Assembly (NCBI RefSeq): GCF_022968395.1
Contig: NZ_JALJQZ010000008.1
Span: 1 to 64,000, forward strand
From: Affinirhizobium lemnae
GTDB taxonomy: Bacteria > Pseudomonadota > Alphaproteobacteria > Rhizobiales > Rhizobiaceae
Direction: 5' to 3'
Length of the DNA stretch: 64,000 nt
The notes under the pieces were generated by a model. It searched no databases, had not been told where the DNA came from, and saw only the letters and a program-made list of their open reading frames with translations. This document shows positions 6,985 through 15,674 of this stretch, piece by piece. Position 1 is the stretch's first letter. Every line of letters starts with the position of its first letter. The position numbers and the translations under genes were made by a program.

Positions 6985-7629
6985 ATGAAGGAAGATAACA
7001 GCCGGATATTATCGTTCGGAGGGGCCCTTGTGGGCGACATCGTTTCCACTCTGGTTCCGGGTGGCGGTCTATTCTCGAAACTGGTTGATCAGCACCTAGC
7101 ACAGAAGACGCAGGAGGCGGTTGAAATCGCATTGCAGGAACTTTCTCGTGGCAATGTGGAGTTCGATGAGGAAGATGCCCAGCCGTTTGTCGCCGTGCTC
7201 CTGCGCTACTCCAAGGCGGCTTCAGAAGGTGCGGCAAGGCGCAACCTTCGACTGCTGATGCAGATTGTGGTCGGCTTGAAACGAAACAAAGCCCTGCGTG
7301 AAGATGCGTTCAGGCGGTGGGCGGGTATCGTTGAGCATATGACACGTGATGAGTTGATGTTGGTCGGGCAGGCTATTCGGCTTCAAGGTGAAATAGAAAG
7401 CGGTGCGGTAGGCGAGGTTGAGAGGTTTTGGGGCTTGCTCTTGGAGAGGATGCAGGAGGCCGGATATTCAGAGCGCGAGACCGCAGCAATCGCCGCAGCA
7501 GTCAGTCGTTCCGGCTTGGTGATCCCCGTGAGTGCCTATGGCGGTCTAGCGTATAGAGCCAGTCCATGGCTTTCGGAGCTATATTCCTTGGTCGACTCGC
7601 AAACCTTTGTTTCAAGCGAGGATGAATGA
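6985..7629 (+). CDS. Unrecognised 214-aa protein of the element
   Basis: ATG 6985 follows an AGGAGGG ribosome-binding site and is preferred over the in-frame starts at 6931 and 6955. The N-terminus holds a glycine-rich, weakly hydrophobic segment (~9-33, 'SFGGALVGDIVSTLVPGGGL'). A helical, charged body follows, with a 'YSKAASEGAARRNLRLLMQI' stretch, and the C-terminus contains 'AYGGLAYRASPWLSELYSLV'. No catalytic motif is recognised. Similar glycine-rich N-terminus plus 'A.EG.ARRNLRLL' proteins seem to occur as hypotheticals in alphaproteobacteria, but this is recollection, not a search. It stands alone between a purine-rich leader and a resolvase region. Confidence 0.6.
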   Translation: MKEDNSRILSFGGALVGDIVSTLVPGGGLFSKLVDQHLAQKTQEAVEIALQELSRGNVEFDEEDAQPFVAVLLRYSKAASEGAARRNLRLLMQIVVGLKRNKALREDAFRRWAGIVEHMTRDELMLVGQAIRLQGEIESGAVGEVERFWGLLLERMQEAGYSERETAAIAAAVSRSGLVIPVSAYGGLAYRASPWLSELYSLVDSQTFVSSEDE

Positions 7630-7633
7630 CCGT

Positions 7634-7741
7634 TGAGGTATACCTCAGCGTACATCTTCATACTGACCGCAAAGGATGTCCGTAAGGGTTGACTTCAATC
7701 TACGGACATGCATGTCTGCGGACACAATCCATACGGTCAGT
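7634..7741. promoter_or_regulatory. Nested inverted repeats upstream of the resolvase (candidate res site/operator)
   Basis: Four symmetric motifs lie in 108 bp: the perfect palindrome TGAGGTATACCTCA (7634-7647); ACTGACCG (7662-7669) inverted to CGGTCAGT (7734-7741); TGTCCGTA (7677-7684) inverted to TACGGACA (7701-7708); and TGTCTGCGGACA (7713-7724). The serine resolvase gene starts 12 bp later. Resolvases usually act on, and repress from, multi-site res regions just upstream of their gene, so this is the obvious candidate. Confidence 0.6.
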
Positions 7742-7752
7742 CAGGAAGCTTC

Positions 7753-8391
7753 ATGTCCACTATCCTCTATGCCCGCGTCTCGACAGCGGACCAGACCCTT
7801 CATCACCAGAAGACACAAGCCGAGCAGGCAGGTTTCGTCATCGACGCTGTAGTGAGTGACCATGGCGTCTCAGGCGCATCCACAGCCCTCAGAGAGCGTC
7901 CTGAAGGCAAGCGGCTCTTCGACATGCTGCGCAAGGGTGACACCCTCGTGGTACGCTGGGTGGACCGCCTCGGGCGAAACTACCAAGACGTTACGGACAC
8001 CATCAGAGAGTTCATGGGGCGTGGCGTCATCATCCGCACGGTCATCAATAACATGACCTTTGACGGCTCGACCACGGACCCCGTTCAGATGGCTGTGAGA
8101 GACGCGCTCATTGCGTTCATGGCGGCAACCGCACAAGCACAGCACGAGGCAACGAAAGCCAGCCAGCGGGCCGGTATCGAGGCTGCAAAGGAGGAAGGCA
8201 AAACCTACCTCGGGAGAAAGCCGAGCTATGACCGGAAGTCGTTCAATGCCGTCATTGATATGCTCGGGACCGGAACGACGAGCGTCAGCGAGATTGCGAG
8301 GGTGACGGGCCTCACACGCCAGACCGTTCTCCGCATCAAGCAAGACCCCGCGAAGGCTGAAGCCCTGATTGCCAGTTGGGGGCTTGCTTAA
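7753..8391 (+). CDS. Serine recombinase (resolvase/invertase family)
   Basis: A 212-aa small serine recombinase. The N-terminal catalytic domain (~1-135) shows 'ILYARVST' with the nucleophile Ser10, and 'VVRWVDRLGRN', an arginine-bearing active-site motif. A long dimer helix follows ('MAATAQAQHEATKASQRAGI'). The C-terminal DNA-binding HTH (~170-205, 'SVSEIARVTGLTRQTVLRIK') is present, so the protein looks complete. ATG 7753 has an AGGAAG site; the frame extension to 7708 lies in the inverted-repeat region. It could resolve dimers of the excised element, invert a segment, or come from an older transposon. Confidence 0.9.
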   Translation: MSTILYARVSTADQTLHHQKTQAEQAGFVIDAVVSDHGVSGASTALRERPEGKRLFDMLRKGDTLVVRWVDRLGRNYQDVTDTIREFMGRGVIIRTVINNMTFDGSTTDPVQMAVRDALIAFMAATAQAQHEATKASQRAGIEAAKEEGKTYLGRKPSYDRKSFNAVIDMLGTGTTSVSEIARVTGLTRQTVLRIKQDPAKAEALIASWGLA

Positions 8392-8671
8392 TCGCGTCCG
8401 CGCTTCTCTCCGGGCGTATCGATTGCTTTTTGGTAAATCACCCGGAGGGGCCACTGGAGTTGACACATCAGGGCTCATTACGTGGCCCTCTGAGAAGCCA
8501 ACTTGTCCACAGGGGTGCATTCCCCTTTTCTCTTTGATTTCAGAGGGCTGTGTCCCTTCAACCCATGTGTGAGATTATCCCGTAAGTGCATGTTTTTATT
8601 TAGCTTTACGGAATTTCTGTCGTGACTCATAACGTTGCCAGCAGCGCAGCGCTGCACCAGCGGAGGCAATC

Positions 8672-8908
8672 ATGGGTCCATTCATCGTCAGCTTCAACAT
8701 CCCCTACATCTGTGACTTTTTCTTCTCATCTGATGACGTAACGTCCTCCAGACCGGGGCGCTTCTTTGACACCATGTGGATTGCCGGGGGCATCATGCTG
8801 TGGCGGGGCCACAAGCATCTCATCATCGAACTGCACCTACTGCGAACGATGCACGCCATGTTCCTCAGGCCCTCGAAGCCTGTACCGGACACGCTTGCTA
8901 CCCGCTAG
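8672..8908 (+). CDS. Hypothetical protein, 78 aa
   Basis: ATG 8672 follows a good GGAGG site at normal spacing. The product has an aromatic N-terminus ('MGPFIVSFNIPYICDFFFSS') and a weakly hydrophobic middle ('MWIAGGIMLWRGHKHLIIEL'). No family is recognised. It is followed 48 bp later by another small gene, possibly in one transcript. Confidence 0.45.
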   Translation: MGPFIVSFNIPYICDFFFSSDDVTSSRPGRFFDTMWIAGGIMLWRGHKHLIIELHLLRTMHAMFLRPSKPVPDTLATR

Positions 8909-8956
8909 GCGCACCTCCTCGTTCCACAACGAAACCAATTTCAAGGAATGCCTAAC

Positions 8957-9337
8957 ATGAGAATGACTGACCACAACGCGGAAATTGTCGAGCTGAAGAT
9001 TGTCCCTCGAAATCGAATGAAAGCTGCCGAGCACAAGCGTTTCAAAAAGTGGGAACACTGGTTGATCCACACGCTAACCGCAATCCACCACATGGGGGCC
9101 TTCGGACTGCCAAGAGCAAGCAACATTCTCGAAGAGACGAGGAACACTCTACAAGCCATGCATGACGGCGTGGAGTGCTTCGTCGAACAGGAGGAGGTTT
9201 TGCGCTATGAAGCCGCCCCTGAGCTTCCTGATGCATGGCCTGCGGACTTTCCAGTGAGGCTGGCGTTTGCGGCATTCACCTACATTCAAGAGGTACGTGA
9301 GGTCGCCAAGATGAAGAAGGCGGCACGAACCGAGTAG
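8957..9337 (+). CDS. Hypothetical protein, 126 aa
   Basis: The start at 8957 is chosen because AAGGA lies ~10 nt upstream; ATG 8948 is too near it. The product is soluble, helical and rich in His, Lys and Glu ('AEHKRFKKWEHWLIHTLTAI', 'AFAAFTYIQEVREVAKMKKA'). No domain is recognised. It is the last gene before the right-end repeats of the element. Confidence 0.5.
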   Translation: MRMTDHNAEIVELKIVPRNRMKAAEHKRFKKWEHWLIHTLTAIHHMGAFGLPRASNILEETRNTLQAMHDGVECFVEQEEVLRYEAAPELPDAWPADFPVRLAFAAFTYIQEVREVAKMKKAARTE

Positions 9338-9385
9338 GGCGGGACTTCGGCTTACGTCAGGACGAGTTTTAGAGGATGCTTAAAA

Positions 9386-9418
9386 TTGGTCTGAGACGTT
9401 GGTCTGAATTGGTCTGAA
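9386..9418 (+). repeat. Three TTGGTCTGA(A) repeats at the right end
   Basis: Copies at 9386-9394 (TTGGTCTGAG), 9399-9408 and 9409-9418. The first two starts are 13 bp apart, as in the left pair at 325/338. The last two are directly adjacent. The last copy ends 62 bp before the tRNA core repeat. They are likely arm-binding sites of the integrase. Confidence 0.65.
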
Positions 9419-9480
9419 GGATTTTTTGCCTTCGACCTAAACATCTGATTTTATTGCTATATTCAGGAAGACAAATAGAG

Positions 9481-9556
<76 letters not shown>

Positions 9557-9669
9557 ATCAGGGTACCGGGCATTTTACCGGTTCCGGGAAACCCGTTCGA
9601 AGCACCGCTTCTGTCGGGGTGGCGGCTTATTACTTCCGGAAATTTCCGAGTGCAAGCCGAAAATGAAAA

Positions 9670-9693
9670 GCCCGGTGATTTTTTTCACCGGGC
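9670..9693 (-). terminator. Terminator of the TIGR02300 gene
   Basis: A perfect 9-bp stem GCCCGGTGA/TCACCGGGC with a 6-nt loop. On the minus strand it is followed by TTTTCATTTT. Confidence 0.8.
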
Positions 9694-9709
9694 CTCGAAA
9701 TTCAAGATC

Positions 9710-10096
9710 TTAGACTTCGTCTTCGTCGCCACCAACGCCGATAATGCCGGAAACATCGTCATCGTCGTCGTCTTCATCGGCTTCCAGGAAGGTGTCGTCA
9801 TCGTCGCCATCGATCTCGACGTCGTCATCACCCATATCTGGGATGTCATCACCGGCTGCCGCATCATCACCCTCTTCGAGCGAAACGAGTTCGACATCAG
9901 GATTTTCCGTATCGACTTCGGCGACTTCTTCTTCCTCGGCCTGTTCCATCTTCATCTGAGCCGTATTCTCTTCGAAGAAAGAGAGCGGCCAAGACTTGCC
10001 CGTGTAAGGAGAGACGACCGGATCGCGGTTCAGGTCATAGAATTTCTTGCCCGTATCCGGGTCGGTACGCTTGGTTCCAAGTTCCGCTTTTGCCAC
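9710..10096 (-). CDS. TIGR02300 family protein
   Basis: A 128-aa protein. The N-terminal ~40 residues carry the family signature 'KFYDLNRDPVVSPYTGKSWP'. The remainder is extremely acidic, with long Asp and Glu runs. The family is conserved in alphaproteobacteria and of unknown function. The gene is divergent from cmk and next to tRNA-Ala, and ends at its own terminator (9670-9693). Length and start fit the family. Confidence 0.9.
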   Translation of the reverse strand: MAKAELGTKRTDPDTGKKFYDLNRDPVVSPYTGKSWPLSFFEENTAQMKMEQAEEEEVAEVDTENPDVELVSLEEGDDAAAGDDIPDMGDDDVEIDGDDDDTFLEADEDDDDDDVSGIIGVGGDEDEV

Positions 10097-10288
10097 TGTG
10101 GATGCCTCGTGAGAATGGCCGATCAGTTCGGCGTTGCCGCAATCGCGACGCTCAAAATTGTTAGCCGGTCCCCATAATGCTTGTAAATCCTTATGTCAAA
10201 GGCAAACTTGTCGCCGGAAAGGCATAAGCGCTTGGCCTTTTCTCGATGGTTGCGCTATTGGCCTCGGGATGTGCAAGAGGAATGTCTT

Positions 10289-10924
10289 ATGACTTTTATT
10301 ATCGCGATTGATGGGCCAGCCGCTGCCGGCAAAGGAACGCTTTCCCGTAAGATTGCCAAGACCTACGGCTTCCATCATCTCGATACGGGCCTGACCTACC
10401 GGGCCACCGCAAAGGCGCTTCTGGATGCCGGCCTGCCGCTGGACGATGCGGATGTGGCCGCAACAATGGCTCGCGAGGTCGATCTGGCAGGTCTTGATCG
10501 CTCCGTCCTGGCGCAGCACCATATTGGAGAGGCGGCCTCCAAAATCGCAGTCATGCCATTGGTTCGACGCGCGCTTGTTGAAGCCCAGCGCGCCTTTGCG
10601 GACCGAGAGCCGGGAACGGTGCTGGACGGGCGCGATATCGGCACGGTTGTCTGCCCGCAGGCTCAGGTCAAGCTGTATGTGACGGCCTCGCCGGACGTGC
10701 GAGCGAGGCGTCGTCATGACGAAATCATCGCCAATGGTGGGAGTGCCGATTACGAGGCCATTTTCGAAGATGTCAAAAAGCGCGATGAACGCGATATGGG
10801 TCGCGCCGATAGCCCTTTGAAACCGGCAGATGATGCGCACTTGCTTGATACATCGGAAATGAGTATAGAGGCCGCATTTCAGGCAGCCAAGATCTTGATC
10901 GACGCAGTCCTGAACCCCAATTGA
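10289..10924 (+). CDS. cmk: Cytidylate kinase
   Basis: A 211-aa enzyme phosphorylating CMP and dCMP with ATP in the cytoplasm. The P-loop '[17 protein letters not shown]' is at residues ~7-23, with '[11 protein letters not shown]' and the '[11 protein letters not shown]' substrate motif following. ATG 10289 has AAGAGG 8 nt upstream; the open frame back to 10193 has no ribosome-binding site. rpsA follows in the same direction after 171 bp. The 5-enolpyruvylshikimate-phosphate synthase gene often found immediately upstream of cmk is absent here. Confidence 0.95.
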   Translation: MTFIIAIDGPAAAGKGTLSRKIAKTYGFHHLDTGLTYRATAKALLDAGLPLDDADVAATMAREVDLAGLDRSVLAQHHIGEAASKIAVMPLVRRALVEAQRAFADREPGTVLDGRDIGTVVCPQAQVKLYVTASPDVRARRRHDEIIANGGSADYEAIFEDVKKRDERDMGRADSPLKPADDAHLLDTSEMSIEAAFQAAKILIDAVLNPN

Positions 10925-11095
10925 CGGTCCGTCGGCCAAGCCGGTGAACCGGAGACTGAACAGACTAAGCTTGAAGATATGGGTCCTGCGCCGGATTGCC
11001 CTCGAAGTGTGTAGGGCGGACTTGTTCTTTGGGTATGAACAACACCAACCCCCGGCGCATTGCGTGCCAGACAAACGGCACGATCAGGAGATTTC

Positions 11096-12799
11096 ATGTC
11101 AGTAGCAACCCCCACGCGGGAAGATTTCGCAGCCCTTCTCGAAGAATCCTTTGCCTCTAACGATCTGGCCGAAGGCTATGTTGCCAAGGGTACAGTCACG
11201 GCAATCGAGAAGGACGTCGCGGTTATCGACGTAGGCCTCAAGGTTGAAGGCCGCGTTCCGCTGAAGGAATTCGGCGCCAAGGGCAAGGACGGCTCGCTCA
11301 AGGTCGGCGACGAAGTTGAAGTGTACGTAGAGCGCATTGAAAATGCTCTCGGCGAAGCTGTTCTGTCGCGCGAAAAGGCTCGCCGCGAAGAAAGCTGGAT
11401 CAAGCTCGAAGCCAAGTTCGAAGCTGGCGAGCGCGTTGAAGGCGTTATCTTCAACCAGGTCAAGGGCGGCTTCACGGTTGACCTCGACGGCGCTGTTGCC
11501 TTCCTTCCGCGCTCTCAGGTCGATATCCGTCCGATCCGTGACGTAACGCCTCTGATGCACAACCCGCAGCCCTTCGAAATCCTCAAGATGGACAAGCGTC
11601 GCGGCAACATCGTTGTTTCGCGTCGTACGGTTCTGGAAGAGTCCCGTGCCGAGCAGCGTTCTGAAATCGTTCAGAACCTCGAAGAAGGCCAGGTTGTTGA
11701 CGGCGTCGTCAAGAACATCACCGATTACGGTGCGTTCGTTGACCTCGGCGGCATCGATGGCCTGCTGCACGTCACCGACATGGCATGGCGCCGTGTGAAC
11801 CATCCGTCGGAAATCCTGAACATCGGCCAGCAGGTCAAGGTTCAGATCATCCGTATCAACCAGGAAACTCACCGCATCTCGCTCGGCATGAAGCAGCTCG
11901 AGTCGGATCCGTGGGATGGCATCTCCGCCAAGTACCCGGTCGGCAAGAAGATCTCCGGTACCGTCACCAACATCACCGATTACGGTGCATTCGTTGAGCT
12001 GGAGCCGGGCATCGAAGGCCTCATCCACATCTCCGAAATGTCCTGGACGAAGAAGAACGTTCACCCCGGCAAGATCCTGTCCACGAGCCAGGAAGTTGAC
12101 GTAGTCGTTCTCGAAGTCGATCCGTCCAAGCGTCGTATCTCGCTCGGCCTGAAGCAGACCCTCGAAAATCCGTGGCAGGCATTTGCCTACAGCCATCCGG
12201 CTGGCACGGAAGTTGAAGGCGAAGTCAAGAACAAGACCGAATTCGGCCTGTTCATCGGCCTCGAAGGCGACGTCGATGGTATGGTTCACCTGTCGGACCT
12301 CGACTGGAACCGTCCGGGCGAGCAGGTCATCGAAGAGTTCAACAAGGGCGATGTCGTCAAGGCTGTCGTTCTGGATGTGGACGTCGAGAAGGAACGCATT
12401 TCGCTCGGCATCAAGCAGCTCGGCCGTGATACGGTCGGTGAAGCCGCTTCCTCCGGCGAACTTCGCAAGAACGCTGTCGTTTCGTGCGAAGTCATCGGTG
12501 TTAACGATGGCGGCGTTGAAGTGAAGCTCGTCAACCATGAAGACATCACGTCGTTCATCCGCCGCGGCGATCTCGCCCGCGACCGCGATGATCAGCGTCC
12601 TGAGCGCTTCTCCGTTGGTCAGGTCTTTGATGCTCGCGTCGTGAACTTCTCCAAGAAGGACCGCAAGGTCATGCTGTCGATCAAGGCACTCGAGATCGCA
12701 GAAGAGAAGGAAGCCGTTGCACAGTTCGGTTCGTCCGATTCTGGCGCGTCGCTCGGCGATATCCTGGGCGCGGCTCTGAAGAACCGCAGCAACGACTAA
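11096..12799 (+). CDS. rpsA: 30S ribosomal protein S1
   Basis: A 567-aa RNA-binding ribosomal protein that helps load mRNA onto the 30S subunit. Repeated S1 (OB-fold) motifs are visible, for example 'GYVAKGTVTAIEKDVAVIDV' near the start and two nearly identical 'NITDYGAFV' repeats in the middle; six repeats fit the length. ATG 11096 has AGGAG five bases upstream. Codon use is strongly biased, as expected for a highly expressed gene. A strong terminator follows at 12822. Confidence 0.97.
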   Translation: MSVATPTREDFAALLEESFASNDLAEGYVAKGTVTAIEKDVAVIDVGLKVEGRVPLKEFGAKGKDGSLKVGDEVEVYVERIENALGEAVLSREKARREESWIKLEAKFEAGERVEGVIFNQVKGGFTVDLDGAVAFLPRSQVDIRPIRDVTPLMHNPQPFEILKMDKRRGNIVVSRRTVLEESRAEQRSEIVQNLEEGQVVDGVVKNITDYGAFVDLGGIDGLLHVTDMAWRRVNHPSEILNIGQQVKVQIIRINQETHRISLGMKQLESDPWDGISAKYPVGKKISGTVTNITDYGAFVELEPGIEGLIHISEMSWTKKNVHPGKILSTSQEVDVVVLEVDPSKRRISLGLKQTLENPWQAFAYSHPAGTEVEGEVKNKTEFGLFIGLEGDVDGMVHLSDLDWNRPGEQVIEEFNKGDVVKAVVLDVDVEKERISLGIKQLGRDTVGEAASSGELRKNAVVSCEVIGVNDGGVEVKLVNHEDITSFIRRGDLARDRDDQRPERFSVGQVFDARVVNFSKKDRKVMLSIKALEIAEEKEAVAQFGSSDSGASLGDILGAALKNRSND

Positions 12800-12821
12800 T
12801 CGTCACTGGACTGAATAGAAC

Positions 12822-12859
12822 AACCCGCCGGTGTCTTGATTGGCCCCGGCGGGTTTTTT
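12822..12859 (+). terminator. rpsA terminator
   Basis: A perfect 10-bp stem AACCCGCCGG/CCGGCGGGTT followed by a T run. Confidence 0.9.
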
Positions 12860-12867
12860 ATTGCCGG

Positions 12868-14589
12868 TTACCAGCCGCCCAGTCGCCCGTAGAAGTCAGA
12901 TGATTCTGCTGAGGTAGATGTGTCCTCTTCCAATGTCGCAGGAGCGTCGCTGCGATGCGAAGGCTCGTCACGGTCACCGGATTGGCCTTGCTGATTGTCT
13001 CGCTGCCGCCTGTGGTGCCGGTCCTCATCCTCCGCCTCCACCGCCGGAATCAGGGCATCCTCATCGTCACCCGGTCCGCCGTCTGAGGGGTAGAGCACAT
13101 GCGCCGGTACAGCACTTTCCTTCAGGATCGTCCGCATCTGGACAAGGGCCTGCGCCAGACCCGCGATGGCGGATTCATCCTGAAGCAAGGCCGCGGTCAG
13201 ACTGAGCGGAATGGCAGGTTGTGGAATGATCTCCGCCGCACTGGGTGCGGAGATGGCGTCTGGTGGGAACGATTTCAAAACTGGGGCGTGATCTTTGGAA
13301 GCTGCTCTCTGCCATGCGGTCAGCGTCTCCTTGTTGATGCCATCAAACACATCTTCCTCAGCAGTCGGAGTTGTTATGCCTATGCGCTGAAGAAACAGGT
13401 GGGAGCTGCTTTCCCCTTCTGCGCCTTCCATCGTCTGCACTTCCGAGGCTTCAAGGATCAATCGCTTGGCAAGCATAGCATCATTTGCTTGCACTGCGCG
13501 GCCTGATGAGTTGGCAGTGGTTTTCACATCCGCCGGGCGTGTCTCTGCCTCCTCATCTGCTGCACCATTGGCGTTGGGCAGGATCTGTCGATAGCCCCTT
13601 TCGTCAAAATCACTCTCATCCAGAGTGAAAGAAGGACTTCCCGTCTGCAGCGCTTCGGCTTTCGTTGATGTGCTGGCAGAAACCTTCGTGTCGTTAGGCA
13701 GCGAATCTGCTGCCGCCTCGCTGTCGGATTGTAGCAGCGGCGAGGGCATTGCCATGGTCAAGGCAGGCGATATGGTGGAAGGCATCGCACTTCGGCCCCC
13801 CGAAACTGCGCGTAGCGAAGCATCCCGGTCAATATCCGAATCACTTCCCTTGTTGGCGATCTCAATACTGACAGGCTCGTCGGGATCACGTATGGCTTCT
13901 TGCGGACCTCGATCGGCCATTGGCTGGCCGCTTGAAAGGGCGGATCGAGCAAGCGCCCGCAGGTCGCCTGAAACCTGCTCTGGCAGCTGCAGCATAGGGC
14001 GGCTGGTCGGAGACTGGTATGTCAGCCCCGTACCATTGGCGGCTTTTGGGGGAATGACAGGCCGAAACGTCTCCGAAAATTCGTCGATATCGTCAAGATC
14101 GGTATAGCCGGCTGTGATCTGACGCTGAACCGCCTCGCGATCGCGACCGACCGTTTCCAGTTGCGCCGCAAGCTTCGTAGCCTCTGGCCCTGCTGGATTA
14201 CGCAGTGCCTGCACAAGCATGCCAATCGCCAAACCACGGACCCACTGATTGAGCGCTTTCTGCAGAGCGGCTTGAGCGGATGAAGGCAGTGCCTTCAGAG
14301 CATCCAGCAACCGCTCCGTAAAGTTTGCCGCGCTTTCGTCTGGTTGCCGCTCGATTTTCAACAAGGAGCCGACCATGTCCGTCACATTGGCAATGCTGCG
14401 CCCGCTGGAAAGCTGTCCGGCCAGTGCGAGTGCGACAAGCCGTTCCTGAACAGGTTGTGCCGTATTGACCGGGCTTAATGGTTCAAGGTCAATGCCTGCT
14501 GGCGGTCTGATGGGCTGGGTTTCAACTGGTGCGTCCTGGAGTGACTGCGCCGGACGGAGAGAGGCAACGCTGGAAATGGTCGGCAGCAT
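12868..14589 (-). CDS. Hypothetical protein, 573 aa, largely disordered
   Basis: The product starts MLPTISSVASLRPAQSLQDA; ATG 14589 has a GGAGG site 7-8 nt upstream, and the TTG at 14616 is just a frame extension. A helical region at about 45-160 ('LVALALAGQLSSGRSIANVT', 'ALNQWVRGLAIGMLVQALRN') is flanked by long low-complexity stretches rich in Ser, Ala, Pro, Glu and Asp, ending in a His/Arg/Asp-rich tail. No signal peptide or known domain is seen. It converges on rpsA. Function is not assigned. Confidence 0.7.
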   Translation of the reverse strand: MLPTISSVASLRPAQSLQDAPVETQPIRPPAGIDLEPLSPVNTAQPVQERLVALALAGQLSSGRSIANVTDMVGSLLKIERQPDESAANFTERLLDALKALPSSAQAALQKALNQWVRGLAIGMLVQALRNPAGPEATKLAAQLETVGRDREAVQRQITAGYTDLDDIDEFSETFRPVIPPKAANGTGLTYQSPTSRPMLQLPEQVSGDLRALARSALSSGQPMADRGPQEAIRDPDEPVSIEIANKGSDSDIDRDASLRAVSGGRSAMPSTISPALTMAMPSPLLQSDSEAAADSLPNDTKVSASTSTKAEALQTGSPSFTLDESDFDERGYRQILPNANGAADEEAETRPADVKTTANSSGRAVQANDAMLAKRLILEASEVQTMEGAEGESSSHLFLQRIGITTPTAEEDVFDGINKETLTAWQRAASKDHAPVLKSFPPDAISAPSAAEIIPQPAIPLSLTAALLQDESAIAGLAQALVQMRTILKESAVPAHVLYPSDGGPGDDEDALIPAVEAEDEDRHHRRQRDNQQGQSGDRDEPSHRSDAPATLEEDTSTSAESSDFYGRLGGW

Positions 14590-14816
14590 AGGGATACCTC
14601 CGCTTGCCTTGGACAACGGGCATCTCGGCGAACTTCAGGAGCCTCCCAAGTTTTCCTTTTCCTGCGCCACGTCTCATGACGTGAAACTGCCGACAAGCCC
14701 ATAGTGTGCCCAGAACAAGGTAAATTTTTGTTAACCGAACTCGCATCCGCCATGGAATTTGGTGTTGCGACTGTATCGCTTCGTCACAATTCGGGGCACC
14801 TGAAGATCTTTCCTTG

Positions 14817-15443
14817 TCAACTATGGGCAAAGATATCCGTCTCTTCCCAGCCAAGAAGATCAAGCTTCGAGCGTGTCGGCAAAAAGGCAAAACAAGCTGC
14901 GGCCAGTTCCATACGATCCTCACGCATCAGGCGTGCGATCAGTTTGTCTCGCAACGCATGAAGATGCAAAACATCCGAGGCCGCGTATTCGAGCTGTGCC
15001 TGAGAAAGAACCTCAGCTGCCCAGTCTGTCTGCTGTTGCGCTTTGGAGATGTCGATCTCAAGCAATTCCTTGAGATTGTCTTTGAGGCCATGGCGATCCG
15101 TATAGGTGCGCGTGAGGCGTGAGGCGATCTTGGTGCAGAACACGTTTTCCGTCGTCACGCCGAAGGTATGGAATAGAACAGCTATATCGAACCGGCCGTA
15201 ATGAAAGATTTTTTGCCGCGAAGCATCGGTCAGAAGGCTGCAAAGATTCGGCGCGTGGGATTGACCGCGGGCAATGCGAATGACGTCCGCTGTGCCGTCT
15301 CCGGGGGAGAGCTGGACGACACAAAGTCGGTCTCGGCGTGGAACAAGGCCGAGCGTTTCGGTGTCGATTGCAACGGCATCCGTATACTGTTTCATGTCCA
15401 ACCCGGAAATATCGCCCTGGTGATAGCGGATCGTGGTGCTCAT
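14817..15443 (-). CDS. rnd: Ribonuclease D-type 3'-5' exonuclease (single domain)
   Basis: A 208-aa protein with the DEDD exonuclease fold. 'AIDTETLGL' provides Asp27 and Glu29, 'FHYGRFDIAVL' the second acidic motif, and 'YAASDVLHLHALRD' the third (D with a tyrosine-type ending). Only the catalytic domain is present; the HRDC domains of the longer E. coli enzyme are missing, as is common for the short alphaproteobacterial form. ATG 15443 with GAGGG upstream is chosen over the longer frame to 15551. The role is tRNA or RNA 3'-end trimming. Confidence 0.85.
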   Translation of the reverse strand: MSTTIRYHQGDISGLDMKQYTDAVAIDTETLGLVPRRDRLCVVQLSPGDGTADVIRIARGQSHAPNLCSLLTDASRQKIFHYGRFDIAVLFHTFGVTTENVFCTKIASRLTRTYTDRHGLKDNLKELLEIDISKAQQQTDWAAEVLSQAQLEYAASDVLHLHALRDKLIARLMREDRMELAAACFAFLPTRSKLDLLGWEETDIFAHS

Positions 15444-15640
15444 GCCTGCCCTCAAAATCAATGCTCGGATCTTCCACTGAATGCCTACTTCAATCTTAGC
15501 TTGATCAAAAGGCAAATTCACCCTGAAGATCGAGGGTCTTCGTCCTACCATTTCAAAGTCTCAGCTCAGCAACCGCTCAAATATTTAGCGGAGATCAAAT
15601 AAGGCATGCAAAAAACGCATTGCTGCATTGCGGTAAAGAT

Positions 15641-15668
15641 CTTGTTCTCCCCGATCTTAAGTCATATA
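15641..15668 (+). promoter_or_regulatory. Probable sigma-70 promoter of the small RNA
   Basis: CTTGTT (15641-15646) and CATATA (15663-15668) are spaced by 16 bp and resemble the rhizobial CTTGAC/CTATAT consensus. They place a start near 15675, just before the first hairpin of the RNA. Confidence 0.55.
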
Positions 15669-15674
15669 TGTAAA

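Noticed and set aside
11099..12538. 479-codon minus-strand frame opposite rpsA
   Set aside because: Shadow of the codon-biased rpsA gene; no ribosome-binding site or domain.
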